31,603 nucleotides of DNA from a virus, in the IMG/VR virus record IMGVR_UViG_3300030329_000822, positions 1 through 31,603 of that record. The stretch is one strand, 5' to 3'. This document shows, in pieces, positions 15,490 through 22,183 of this stretch. Position 1 is the stretch's first letter, and the number at the start of each line of letters is the position of its first letter. Below the pieces are notes generated by a model. That model worked only from the letters and a program-made list of their open reading frames with translations. It made no database searches and was not told the origin of the DNA. The translations under genes and the position numbers were made by a program.

Positions 15490-15872
15490 TAAAAGAAATA
15501 AAGGATCCTGAATTATTACAATTCTGTACAATGTTATTAACTAAAACATTAATCGAATTGAATCAGAATAAGAACTCACAATGGTTAGAAACATTTGCAA
15601 ATAGTTTGAAAAGAGATTTACAAAATGATTTCAAAAATTTAGATGTGAGAGATATAGAGCTTGCATTTCATAACGGTATAAGAAACCAAACTGAAAACAA
15701 AACTATTGTATTGAATGTTCCAACTTATTACAATTGGATAAAAGACCAAAGAAATCTAATATGGAAAGAACAATCAAAAGAACCTGAAAGACGTGATAAA
15801 AGGATCCAATACAGAAGTCGTAATGGTACTGGTATGATATCAATTAGTAATAAAATAAAACAGTTAAAATGA
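15483..15872 (+). CDS. Replication-region protein of unknown function
   Basis: The 129-residue product is helical, with a central block DIELAFHNGIRNQTENKTIVLNVPTYYNWIKDQ that looks conserved, and a basic C-terminal third (ERRDKRIQYRSRNG). I recall similar small proteins next to initiator genes of Bacteroidota phages but no proven function. Its place after the initiator suggests a helper in replication, for example helicase loading. It starts seven bases inside the upstream membrane-protein gene. Confidence 0.5.
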   Translation: MVIKEIKDPELLQFCTMLLTKTLIELNQNKNSQWLETFANSLKRDLQNDFKNLDVRDIELAFHNGIRNQTENKTIVLNVPTYYNWIKDQRNLIWKEQSKEPERRDKRIQYRSRNGTGMISISNKIKQLK

Positions 15873-16036
15873 GAAAGAAAGTAAAAAAATATGACGATCT
15901 ATCACCTATAACAAAAGGATGGATATTTTCAAGATTAAAACACGATGAAACAATACCACAAATAGCAAAACATTTCAACGTGAGTATCGATACAGTAAAC
16001 AAAGTTATAGAAGAAAAAGTAAAAACATGGAAGTAG
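15869..16036 (+). CDS. 55-residue helix-turn-helix protein
   Basis: The small basic protein carries a clear helix-turn-helix: TIPQIAKHFNVSIDTVNKVIEEK (about residues 28-50), preceded by the basic MRKKVKKYDDLSP. It would bind DNA as a small regulator, or act as a subunit of a larger complex. Start (ATGA) and end overlap the neighbours. It is too short for a sensor domain. Confidence 0.55.
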   Translation: MRKKVKKYDDLSPITKGWIFSRLKHDETIPQIAKHFNVSIDTVNKVIEEKVKTWK

Positions 16037-16128
16037 TAATATGTTTAACAATATTTATCATTGGAATAGCTGTAGGTATTTATGCCTCTTCACAAATAAA
16101 TGATGATATAAATAAAAGAATTAAATGA
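16027..16128 (+). CDS. 33-residue single-helix membrane peptide
   Basis: The product is a hydrophobic helix (about residues 3-20, VVICLTIFIIGIAVGIYA) followed by a short charged tail ending NKRIK. It overlaps the helix-turn-helix gene by ten bases and the next gene by four. Its tail resembles that of the microprotein at 15242 (KKRIK). No function can be assigned. Confidence 0.4.
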   Translation: MEVVICLTIFIIGIAVGIYASSQINDDINKRIK

Positions 16129-16322
16129 GAGATTATAATATAGAACAAATGGCTTGTAATCCTGTTGGTAAGGTAAGAGTGATTGTTGATATGATGACAA
16201 AAGATCAAAAGAAAGCTAATAAGATTATGTCAGTAATGACTTTTGAATTAACAGGTAATGAAATAAATGAGTTTTACGATGAACTTAAAAATAAAAGTAA
16301 CCAATTAAAATTATTATTATGA
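16125..16322 (+). CDS. 65-residue early protein, unknown function
   Basis: The product has a strand-helix-strand-like start (GKVRVIVDMMTKDQKKANKIMSVMTFELTG) and ends with a helix (EINEFYDELKNKSNQLKLLL). It has no zinc or membrane motif. It is coupled to both neighbours by four-base overlaps, which supports real translation. No family was recognised. Confidence 0.45.
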   Translation: MRDYNIEQMACNPVGKVRVIVDMMTKDQKKANKIMSVMTFELTGNEINEFYDELKNKSNQLKLLL

Positions 16323-16666
16323 AAACAAAACATTATTTCAACTCAAACAGAGTAGATGAAATCACAGAGAGATTAGAAGCTAAAAAGAATTTAAGACAAG
16401 AAGACATGTTGTATTATATTTTTGTGGATCACAAGAAATTAACAGCGTCAGAAGCTTGGACTAAATTTAGAAAACCTGTACCTCTTACAAGTATAAGAAG
16501 AGGTATGAGTAATTTACAAAGAGAAGGGATCCTATTAAAAACAAATGAAACCAAAAAAGGAATGTATGGGAAACCGGAACACTTTTATAAATTATCTCAA
16601 ATTAAAATAGAACACCCAGATGATAAAGCAATAAGAAAAATAGACGAAGCTATATCTAAATTATGA
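16319..16666 (+). CDS. Winged-helix DNA-binding protein
   Basis: The 115-residue product has a winged-helix pattern. It runs from RQEDMLYYIFVDHKKLTASEAWTKF (helices 1-2) through TSIRRGMSNLQREGIL (recognition helix and following strand) to the wing KTNETKKGMYGKPEHFYKLS. This resembles small phage regulators that bind operator sites. It overlaps the ninG-like gene by four bases. Its target is unknown; the repeated 12-mer and the early promoter would be natural candidates. Confidence 0.55.
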   Translation: MKTKHYFNSNRVDEITERLEAKKNLRQEDMLYYIFVDHKKLTASEAWTKFRKPVPLTSIRRGMSNLQREGILLKTNETKKGMYGKPEHFYKLSQIKIEHPDDKAIRKIDEAISKL

Positions 16667-17067
16667 AAAAGAAATCACTACCAAAGCTTAAAAAAGATTT
16701 AGACACATGGTTCAGTAGATTCATTCGATTAAGGAACGCAGATAAAAACGGTAATACACAATGTGTAACATGTGGCAAAGTGGATCACTGGAAAAACTTA
16801 CAATGTGGTCATTTCATGAGTCGTAGATACTTAGCAACTAGATTTCACGAGGTCAATTGTTTTCCGCAGTGTGTAGGCTGCAACATCTTTAAATCTGGTG
16901 AACAATGGAAGTTTGGACAATTTATTGATAAGAATTTAGGAGAGGGAACGTCTGAACAATTAGCTATGATAGCTCACAGTACCGTTAAAATATCACGTCA
17001 AGAATATTTAGATAAAATTGAAGAATATAAAACAAAAGTAAAGAAGTTAAAAACGAAGTGTGAATAA
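16663..17067 (+). CDS. ninG: NinG/Rap-like recombination endonuclease
   Basis: The 134-residue protein matches lambda NinG (Rap), a Holliday-junction endonuclease used in phage recombination. The signature region is present: NTQCVTCGKVDHWKNLQCGH, FMSRRYLATRFHEVNCFPQCVGCN, with CxxC, Cys-Gly-His and CxxC elements that bind zinc in an HNH-like fold. The C-terminal third is helical and basic. It starts in a four-base overlap with the winged-helix gene. Loss of any listed Cys would be needed to doubt activity; all are present. Confidence 0.8.
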   Translation: MKKKSLPKLKKDLDTWFSRFIRLRNADKNGNTQCVTCGKVDHWKNLQCGHFMSRRYLATRFHEVNCFPQCVGCNIFKSGEQWKFGQFIDKNLGEGTSEQLAMIAHSTVKISRQEYLDKIEEYKTKVKKLKTKCE

Positions 17068-17098
17068 CTTTTTATTACTGGATCCATAAATAAAACAA

Positions 17099-17110
17099 TT
17101 TTATTATATA
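17099..17110 (+). promoter_or_regulatory. Near copy of the repeated 12-mer
   Basis: TTTTATTATATA differs by one base from the 12-mer at 6195, 18869 and 24486. It lies in the 53-base gap after ninG and ends ten bases before the ATG at 17121. The same gap holds the only intergenic GGATCC (17080). Confidence 0.3.
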
Positions 17111-17120
17111 ATTGGGGTAC

Positions 17121-17477
17121 ATGAAACCTATATACCTCAACAAGAATCACGAAGTAATTATAGAAACATATCTCAATGCAGTTTATGATAGTATAAATGA
17201 ACTAGTAATTGATAAAAGTAAGTATTCAGATTTCAAAGACATTTGCAATGTTATTATTGAATATCATAATGAATACAGTAACGACAAATATCCAGGTAAT
17301 TATCATGACTTTCTAATGATAATACCAACAAATTTCTCAACAATGGTAGCAGGTTTTCTTTGTGGATTGGAAACAAAAGATAACGCAGCAATGATACGAT
17401 TACACAGACATGTGTTAGGATCCTACTCAATGAAAGTTATGGAAGATTTACGAAACATTCAACCAATCAATGAATAA
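17121..17477 (+). CDS. Early protein of unknown function
   Basis: The 118-residue product is mostly helical with aromatic-rich segments (YHNEYSNDKYPGNYHDFLMIIP). It ends in a helix (MIRLHRHVLGSYSMKVMEDLRNI). The ATG at 17121 was preferred to an in-frame TTG at 17112 because it fits the start usage of the other genes. It overlaps the sigma-like gene by eight bases. No family was recognised. Confidence 0.5.
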   Translation: MKPIYLNKNHEVIIETYLNAVYDSINELVIDKSKYSDFKDICNVIIEYHNEYSNDKYPGNYHDFLMIIPTNFSTMVAGFLCGLETKDNAAMIRLHRHVLGSYSMKVMEDLRNIQPINE

Positions 17478-17994
17478 AATATATAAAATAATTGGTTCGT
17501 TGAGAAGTGTATTTATGGGTATAGCTAGTCAATATACAAACAAGAAGTATGAATCAGAAGACGCTGTGCAAATGTGTCTATTATATTTTTTACAAATGAA
17601 TCCAGATACATTAAAAAAAGTATATGAAAAAGACGGTAAGAAAGGATTGATTAAATATGGTGCAATTATATTGAGAAGATCCTTTACAAGTCCACGTTCT
17701 GAATATTATTATACATACAAAAAATGTTATGAAAAAGAATGGTCAAAAGCAGATAAATTTGATACAGTAATATACGAAGAAGATAATAACTCAACATGGG
17801 AATATTTTGAAAAGATTGATATGGAATTAGATAAGTTATATTGGTATGATAAAGAAATATACAAACTATATTACAATGTAGAGGGTGAAACATTAGACGG
17901 ACTAGCAAAGAAAACAAAAATAAGTAGGAACAGTTTATTTACAACAATAGACAATGTACGAAAACATTTGAAGAAAGTGTTAAAAGATGAGTAG
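17470..17994 (+). CDS. Sigma-70-like RNA polymerase factor
   Basis: The 174-residue protein looks like a small sigma factor. Residues about 27-45 (YESEDAVQMCLLYFLQMNP) resemble region 2, which contacts core polymerase and melts the -10 element. The C-terminal 45 residues (EIYKLYYNVEGETLDGLAKKTKISRNSLFTTIDNVRKHLKK) form a region 4-like helix-turn-helix. The middle is aromatic and acidic. It would redirect host polymerase to phage promoters, with the repeated 12-mer as one candidate target. The assignment is by pattern; the family is divergent. Confidence 0.6.
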   Translation: MNKIYKIIGSLRSVFMGIASQYTNKKYESEDAVQMCLLYFLQMNPDTLKKVYEKDGKKGLIKYGAIILRRSFTSPRSEYYYTYKKCYEKEWSKADKFDTVIYEEDNNSTWEYFEKIDMELDKLYWYDKEIYKLYYNVEGETLDGLAKKTKISRNSLFTTIDNVRKHLKKVLKDE

Positions 17995-18382
17995 TTTTTT
18001 TGTAGATAAAAAAGTATATAAACAAAGATTAGAAATATGTAGAGATTGTGATAGTTATTTCAAACCAACAGGAACATGTAAAGTATGTGGTTGTTTTATG
18101 AGAATTAAAGCTTCAATTGGTGTAATGGAATGTCCAGAGTTATATTGGAGAAAAACAACAGAAGTAAAAAGATTAGAAGAAATACCAAAACATTTAATAG
18201 ATGAAGCTCACAATGTTTGGGAAGGAATAAAAACAGGTAAAGCGATAAATATAGAAACAAAAAAAAGAGCAATAACATTATATAATACAATACACGGAAC
18301 AGGATACCGGACAACGACAAATTGTTCATCTTGTTTACGAGCAGTAAGAGATGGAATACAAAAGATAGTAAATGAAACATAA
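17987..18382 (+). CDS. Zinc-finger protein
   Basis: The 131-residue product starts with a zinc-binding region: RLEICRDCDSYF, GTCKVCGCFM, CPELYW, giving two CxxC-type pairs and a further Cys. I recall this CKxCGCFM...CP...W pattern from small proteins of T4-like and cyanophages. The C-terminal part has another pair (NCSSCLRAV) in a helix. It overlaps the sigma-like gene by eight bases, so a role in transcription is plausible but unproven. Confidence 0.55.
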   Translation: MSSFFVDKKVYKQRLEICRDCDSYFKPTGTCKVCGCFMRIKASIGVMECPELYWRKTTEVKRLEEIPKHLIDEAHNVWEGIKTGKAINIETKKRAITLYNTIHGTGYRTTTNCSSCLRAVRDGIQKIVNET

Positions 18383-18623
18383 TAAATATTATTACGAACT
18401 CGATAGGAACAGAAGTTATGGGGATCCTATAAAAATAAAAGATATGAAATATACAAGTATAAAAAAGATATTGAAAGGTCAAATAGAAAACAATGTAAAA
18501 GCGTTATGGACTCACGATGAAGAGAATAACGAGTTTACCATGATATATGAACACTATGACGATGACGCTAAAATATATACACCACAACAATTATTAAACA
18601 AACTGAATGAGATTCAAGTGTGA
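18372..18623 (+). CDS. Small protein of unknown function
   Basis: The 83-residue product is rich in Tyr, Lys and Asp. Its strand-like middle (NVKALWTHDEENNEFTMIYEHY) is followed by a C-terminal helix (TPQQLLNKLNEI). It overlaps the upstream zinc-finger gene by 11 bases and the following zinc-ribbon gene by 17. No domain was recognised. Confidence 0.45.
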   Translation: MKHNKYYYELDRNRSYGDPIKIKDMKYTSIKKILKGQIENNVKALWTHDEENNEFTMIYEHYDDDAKIYTPQQLLNKLNEIQV

Positions 18624-18867
18624 TATATGTGGTAACGAAATGAACCTGTATAAAGTTAAATTCACTGCGGGCAGTAGTGGATTGGTTTGTAAAGACGCAA
18701 TGTGTTGTAATGAATATATGAAACAAGTTATAACAGATGAATATGAAGGTATGCCAGAAATTAAAAGAAATGAACCAATACATAGTATTCCAAATGGAGA
18801 TGATTTATGGTTAGCTGCAAAAAAGAAATTAGCAAGTGGAGAACCACCAAAAAATAAAAACAAATAG
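18607..18867 (+). CDS. Zinc-ribbon protein
   Basis: The 86-residue protein opens with a zinc ribbon: FKCDICGNEM, then GLVCKDAMCCNEYM, giving CxxC and CxxxxCC knuckles. A charged linker and a helical tail (DDLWLAAKKKLASGEPPKN) complete it. It is the last gene before the deazaguanine cassette. Zinc ribbons of this size often bind nucleic acid or partner proteins. Confidence 0.5.
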   Translation: MRFKCDICGNEMNLYKVKFTAGSSGLVCKDAMCCNEYMKQVITDEYEGMPEIKRNEPIHSIPNGDDLWLAAKKKLASGEPPKNKNK

Positions 18868-18868
18868 A

Positions 18869-18880
18869 TTCTATTATATA
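18869..18880 (+). promoter_or_regulatory. Repeated 12-mer TTCTATTATATA before the que cassette
   Basis: This is an exact copy of the 12-mer at 6195 and 24486. It lies in the 30-base gap between the zinc-ribbon gene and queD and ends 17 bases before the queD ATG. It may be the promoter of the deazaguanine operon. The gap is too short to hold a preQ1 riboswitch. Confidence 0.4.
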
Positions 18881-18897
18881 TTGAAAAACAAACAGTT

Positions 18898-19299
18898 ATG
18901 AAAATACAAAAAAAATATCACTTTTATGCTGGACATAGAAATAAAGAAGCAGGTGAGAAATGTGGAAGATTACATGGACATACTTACGATGTAGAATGTA
19001 TATTTGAATTTAATAATCTTGACAATGGTATAACAATGTTGTTTAGTGATATTGATATTATTGTTGAACCAATCATTAAACAATACGACCACTATTTTTT
19101 ATTGTATGAAAAGGATCCTATGTGTGAGGTGTTAGACTTAGCAAATGAACCTTACATTAGTTTACCTTTTGAAACATCAGCAGAGAACATGGCAATATGG
19201 ATATTCAATCAAATTAAGAGAGAGTTACCAATTGTTGAAATTAGATTAGCAGAAACGAAAACAAGTAAAATAATATATAATGAAAGAATTAAGAGTTAG
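18898..19299 (+). CDS. queD: 6-carboxytetrahydropterin synthase QueD
   Basis: The 133-residue enzyme turns dihydroneopterin triphosphate into 6-carboxy-5,6,7,8-tetrahydropterin, the second step of preQ0 synthesis. Zinc ligands are visible as His13 (AGH) and His26/His28 in CGRLHGHTY, with catalytic Cys22. The family pair Asp63-His64 and the ETKTS motif near the C-terminus are also present. Length equals that of bacterial QueD (about 120-140). It is the first gene of the cassette and overlaps queE by 20 bases. It carries a GGATCC site, unlike folE, queC and dpdA. Confidence 0.9.
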   Translation: MKIQKKYHFYAGHRNKEAGEKCGRLHGHTYDVECIFEFNNLDNGITMLFSDIDIIVEPIIKQYDHYFLLYEKDPMCEVLDLANEPYISLPFETSAENMAIWIFNQIKRELPIVEIRLAETKTSKIIYNERIKS

Positions 19300-19975
19300 T
19301 GAATGGTTTTATTCCATTCAAGGAGAAGGTAAAACAATGGGAATACCGTCTTTATTTATAAGACTACAAGCTTGTAATATAGTGTGTGATGGTGAATGGA
19401 CATGTGATACAATAGAAGTATGGAAACATGGAGATAAAATATCACATGAAGATTTCTTAGATGAACTGGATCCATATATCTACAATCTGTATTCTGGTGC
19501 ACATTTAGTATTCACAGGTGGTGAGCCTTTAATACAAAAAAAAGGTATTATACAATTTATAGAAACCTTTAAGAAAAGACACAAATTTATACCATTTATT
19601 GAAATAGAAACAAACGGAACAAAATCACCAAAAGGGTTGGAAGAGTATATTGATTTATGGAATTGTAGTTTCAAGTTGGCAAACAGTGGTGTAGAATTAA
19701 GAAGAAGAATTGTGCCAAAATGTTTACAAGAAATCAACAAATTAAATTCAATATTCAAAATAGTAATTGGAAAAGAAGAGGACTGGAAAGAAGCAGAATT
19801 AATTATATTAGGTAACGACTTAGACAACAAAAAAATATATTTAATGCCATCAGCAGAAGATATGAATCAACTAACTAAAAACAATCAACTGGTTGCAGAG
19901 ATATGTAAAAAACACACATTAAAATATTCATCAAGATTACAAATAACATTATGGAACAAAACAACAGGAGTATAA
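19280..19975 (+). CDS. queE: 7-carboxy-7-deazaguanine synthase QueE
   Basis: The 231-residue radical SAM enzyme contracts the ring of carboxytetrahydropterin to 7-carboxy-7-deazaguanine. Typical blocks are EWFYSIQGEG (8-17), the cluster cysteines, TGGEP (79-83) for SAM binding and EIETNGT (108-114). The cluster motif is Cys32-X3-Cys36-X5-Cys42, slightly wider than the classical CX3CX2C; QueE families are known to vary here. It overlaps queD by 20 bases and the folE fusion by 25, so the cassette is one operon. Confidence 0.9.
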   Translation: MKELRVSEWFYSIQGEGKTMGIPSLFIRLQACNIVCDGEWTCDTIEVWKHGDKISHEDFLDELDPYIYNLYSGAHLVFTGGEPLIQKKGIIQFIETFKKRHKFIPFIEIETNGTKSPKGLEEYIDLWNCSFKLANSGVELRRRIVPKCLQEINKLNSIFKIVIGKEEDWKEAELIILGNDLDNKKIYLMPSAEDMNQLTKNNQLVAEICKKHTLKYSSRLQITLWNKTTGV

Positions 19976-20781
19976 TAACATGGGAAGAAATATACAAAAG
20001 AATCAAAACATTACCAAAAGGGAAATGTTATGGTGTACCAAGAGGTGGACAAGTAGTAGCGGGTCTTACAGGTAACGCAGTTGATACACCAGATGAGGCA
20101 GATTATATATTAGACGACTTAATAGACAGTGGACGTACAGCAATGAAATGGAAAGAGAAATATCCTGACAAACCTTTCTTAGCTTTATGGAATAAGATAG
20201 AAGAAAAGAATCTAGGTTGGTTAGAATTTCCGTGGGAAGAAAATGGAGAGAGAGACGCAGAAGATAGTGTAGCTAGATTATTACAAGCGTTCGGTGAAGA
20301 CACAAACAGAGAAGGACTAAAAGATACACCAAAAAGATATGTAAAATTCTTTAAGGAATTTTTATCACCACCTGAATGGAATTGCACTACATTTGAAAGT
20401 GAAGGGTATGACGAAATGATTGTGCAAACTAATATACCATTTCATTCATTATGTGAACACCATATTGCACCATTCTTTGGAGTTGGTCATATTGCATATA
20501 TACCAGGAGAAAGAATAGTAGGGTTAAGTAAATTAGCTAGAACCTTAGAAACTTTTAGCAGGAGATTACAAAACCAAGAAAGAATAACAAATCAGGTAGC
20601 AGAATTTTTACAAGAACAGTTACAACCAAAAGGAGTAGCGGTAGTATTAACTGCTAAACACATGTGTATGGAAATGAGAGGTGTTAAAAAACATAATACT
20701 CATACAACAACATCTAAAATGATTGGAGTATTCAAAGATGACTTAAATTGTAGAAACGAATTTCTAAACTTAATAAAATGA
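19951..20781 (+). CDS. folE: Phosphoribosyltransferase-like domain fused to GTP cyclohydrolase I
   Basis: The 276-residue protein has two parts. Residues about 10-90 look like a small phosphoribosyltransferase: GKCYGVPRGGQVVAGL and the PRPP-loop-like ILDDLIDSGRTA (53-64). Residues about 100-276 are GTP cyclohydrolase I, which opens GTP to dihydroneopterin triphosphate, the first step of preQ0 synthesis. Visible motifs are SLCEHHIAPFFG with zinc ligand Cys168 and a His, ERIVGLSKLAR, and KHMCMEMRGV with the second Cys. The extra domain might salvage guanine or a base released by DNA modification and feed the cyclohydrolase; this is inference. It overlaps queE and queC. Confidence 0.9.
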   Translation: MEQNNRSIITWEEIYKRIKTLPKGKCYGVPRGGQVVAGLTGNAVDTPDEADYILDDLIDSGRTAMKWKEKYPDKPFLALWNKIEEKNLGWLEFPWEENGERDAEDSVARLLQAFGEDTNREGLKDTPKRYVKFFKEFLSPPEWNCTTFESEGYDEMIVQTNIPFHSLCEHHIAPFFGVGHIAYIPGERIVGLSKLARTLETFSRRLQNQERITNQVAEFLQEQLQPKGVAVVLTAKHMCMEMRGVKKHNTHTTTSKMIGVFKDDLNCRNEFLNLIK

Positions 20782-21446
20782 AAGCAGTAGTAATATTCAG
20801 TGGCGGACAAGATTCTACCACCTGCCTATATTGGGCATTAAAACAAAAATACAGATTTGATGAAGTTGAAGCAATTACTTTTGATTATGGTCAAAAACAT
20901 TCAATTGAAATAGAACAATCTAAAATTATATGTAAAAAAGAAAATATCAAACAAACAATAATTGATATAAGTTTTTTAGATACAATAGTTGAATCTGCTT
21001 TAACATCAAATGGAAATGTAAATCAATTAAACGAAAAAGGACTCCCCGCTTCTTTCGTTCCTAACAGGAATCAATTATTCATTACAATGGCTCATTCTTA
21101 TGCTCAAAAGGTTGGAGCTAAAGTTTTAGTTGGAGGAATGTGTGAAACAGATTTTTCTGGATATCCCGATTGTCGTAGAGAGTTTATTGATTCAATTCAA
21201 TTATCTTCAAACATTGGAAGTGATTCAGATATTAAAATTGAAACACCTTTAATGTATTTAGATAAAGCAGAAACATTTAAGATGGCTAACGATATAGGAC
21301 ACTTGAAAGAAATTATAGAACTATCGCATACTTGTTACAATGGAGATAGAACAATGAATGAATGGGGAGCGGGTTGTGGAAATTGTCCAGCTTGTGAATT
21401 AAGAAAAAAGGGATACTACGAAGCAAAAGAAAAAGGTTGGTTATGA
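20778..21446 (+). CDS. queC: 7-cyano-7-deazaguanine synthase QueC
   Basis: The 222-residue ATP-dependent enzyme converts 7-carboxy-7-deazaguanine and ammonia to preQ0 (7-cyano-7-deazaguanine). The PP-loop SGGQDSTT is at 8-15, followed by FDYGQKH and FVPNRNQLF. Zinc cysteines are Cys186, Cys200, Cys203 and Cys206 (CGNCPAC), all present. Its length equals bacterial QueC (about 220-230). It overlaps folE and dpdA by four bases each. No amidotransferase or QueF follows, so preQ0 is the likely end product. Confidence 0.93.
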   Translation: MKAVVIFSGGQDSTTCLYWALKQKYRFDEVEAITFDYGQKHSIEIEQSKIICKKENIKQTIIDISFLDTIVESALTSNGNVNQLNEKGLPASFVPNRNQLFITMAHSYAQKVGAKVLVGGMCETDFSGYPDCRREFIDSIQLSSNIGSDSDIKIETPLMYLDKAETFKMANDIGHLKEIIELSHTCYNGDRTMNEWGAGCGNCPACELRKKGYYEAKEKGWL

Positions 21447-22183
21447 AAATATATTTTGCAGGGTATTATACATCAAAAGAATTATTAGAAATCAAAGAAG
21501 ATTTCGGTGTATTAACCTCTTATGTTGAAGTAAAAAACAAAGGAATTGAAGTAATATCTAAACCTCTAATATTAGATTCAGGAGCTTTCTCAATTGCATC
21601 AGGGAAGTCAAAACATACTCTTGATGATTATATAAAATTCGTATATGAGAACAAAGATAAATGTGAGTGGTATGCAAATTTAGATGTAATAGGGAGTGCT
21701 GAAAAGACTTGGGCAAATCAAAAAGAAATGGAAAGACAAGGATTAAAACCTGTTCCAACATTTCACTATGGAAGCGATTATAAATTTTTGAACAAATACA
21801 AAGAGCAATACGATTTTTTAGGATTAGGTGGGTTAGTTCCTTACGCAAAACAAAAGAAAAAGTTATATTTACATTTAGATAAATGTTTTTCAATAATCAA
21901 AGACGAGGTAAGAACACATGGTTGGGGGATGACTGGAGGTCAAACATTAAGGAGATATCCTTTTTATTCTGTTGATTCAACCGCTTGGCTTTATGGTGGT
22001 AAGATGAGAAAGAGGAACGATTATAGTTTTAAGAGTATGACAGGTTGTGATTACTTAGCAAAGATTATGGATTATCACGAATTGAATATACATAACGCAA
22101 AACAATATTTATTATTAACTAAAGAAGTAACAAAATTATGGAAGGAAAAAGGAATAAATTGGGATTCACAGAAGTCTCAATAG
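21443..22183 (+). CDS. dpdA: Compact DpdA-like DNA transglycosylase
   Basis: The 246-residue protein looks like a short member of the TGT/DpdA superfamily, which swaps guanine for a 7-deazaguanine base. LDSGAFS (Asp45) matches the DSGGFQ motif of tRNA-guanine transglycosylase, GLGGLV (127-132) the VGGL base-binding loop, and YSVDSTAW (Asp178) the catalytic Asp motif. The zinc site of tRNA enzymes is missing, as expected for DNA-acting DpdA. The ATG at 21443 overlaps the queC stop; the longer TTG start at 21437 is unlikely. Directly after queC, it should insert preQ0 into phage DNA. A tRNA target is less likely because host Tgt already does this. Confidence 0.75.
   Translation: MKIYFAGYYTSKELLEIKEDFGVLTSYVEVKNKGIEVISKPLILDSGAFSIASGKSKHTLDDYIKFVYENKDKCEWYANLDVIGSAEKTWANQKEMERQGLKPVPTFHYGSDYKFLNKYKEQYDFLGLGGLVPYAKQKKKLYLHLDKCFSIIKDEVRTHGWGMTGGQTLRRYPFYSVDSTAWLYGGKMRKRNDYSFKSMTGCDYLAKIMDYHELNIHNAKQYLLLTKEVTKLWKEKGINWDSQKSQ

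Noticed and set aside
17112-17120. TTG start for the gene before the sigma-like factor
   Set aside because: The in-frame ATG nine bases later fits normal start usage.
18868-18897. preQ1 or preQ0 riboswitch before queD
   Set aside because: The gap is only 30 bases, AT-rich and without the needed stem or pseudoknot.
21437-21445. TTG start giving a slightly longer dpdA product
   Set aside because: The ATG at 21443 overlaps the queC stop in the ATGA manner used throughout this genome.
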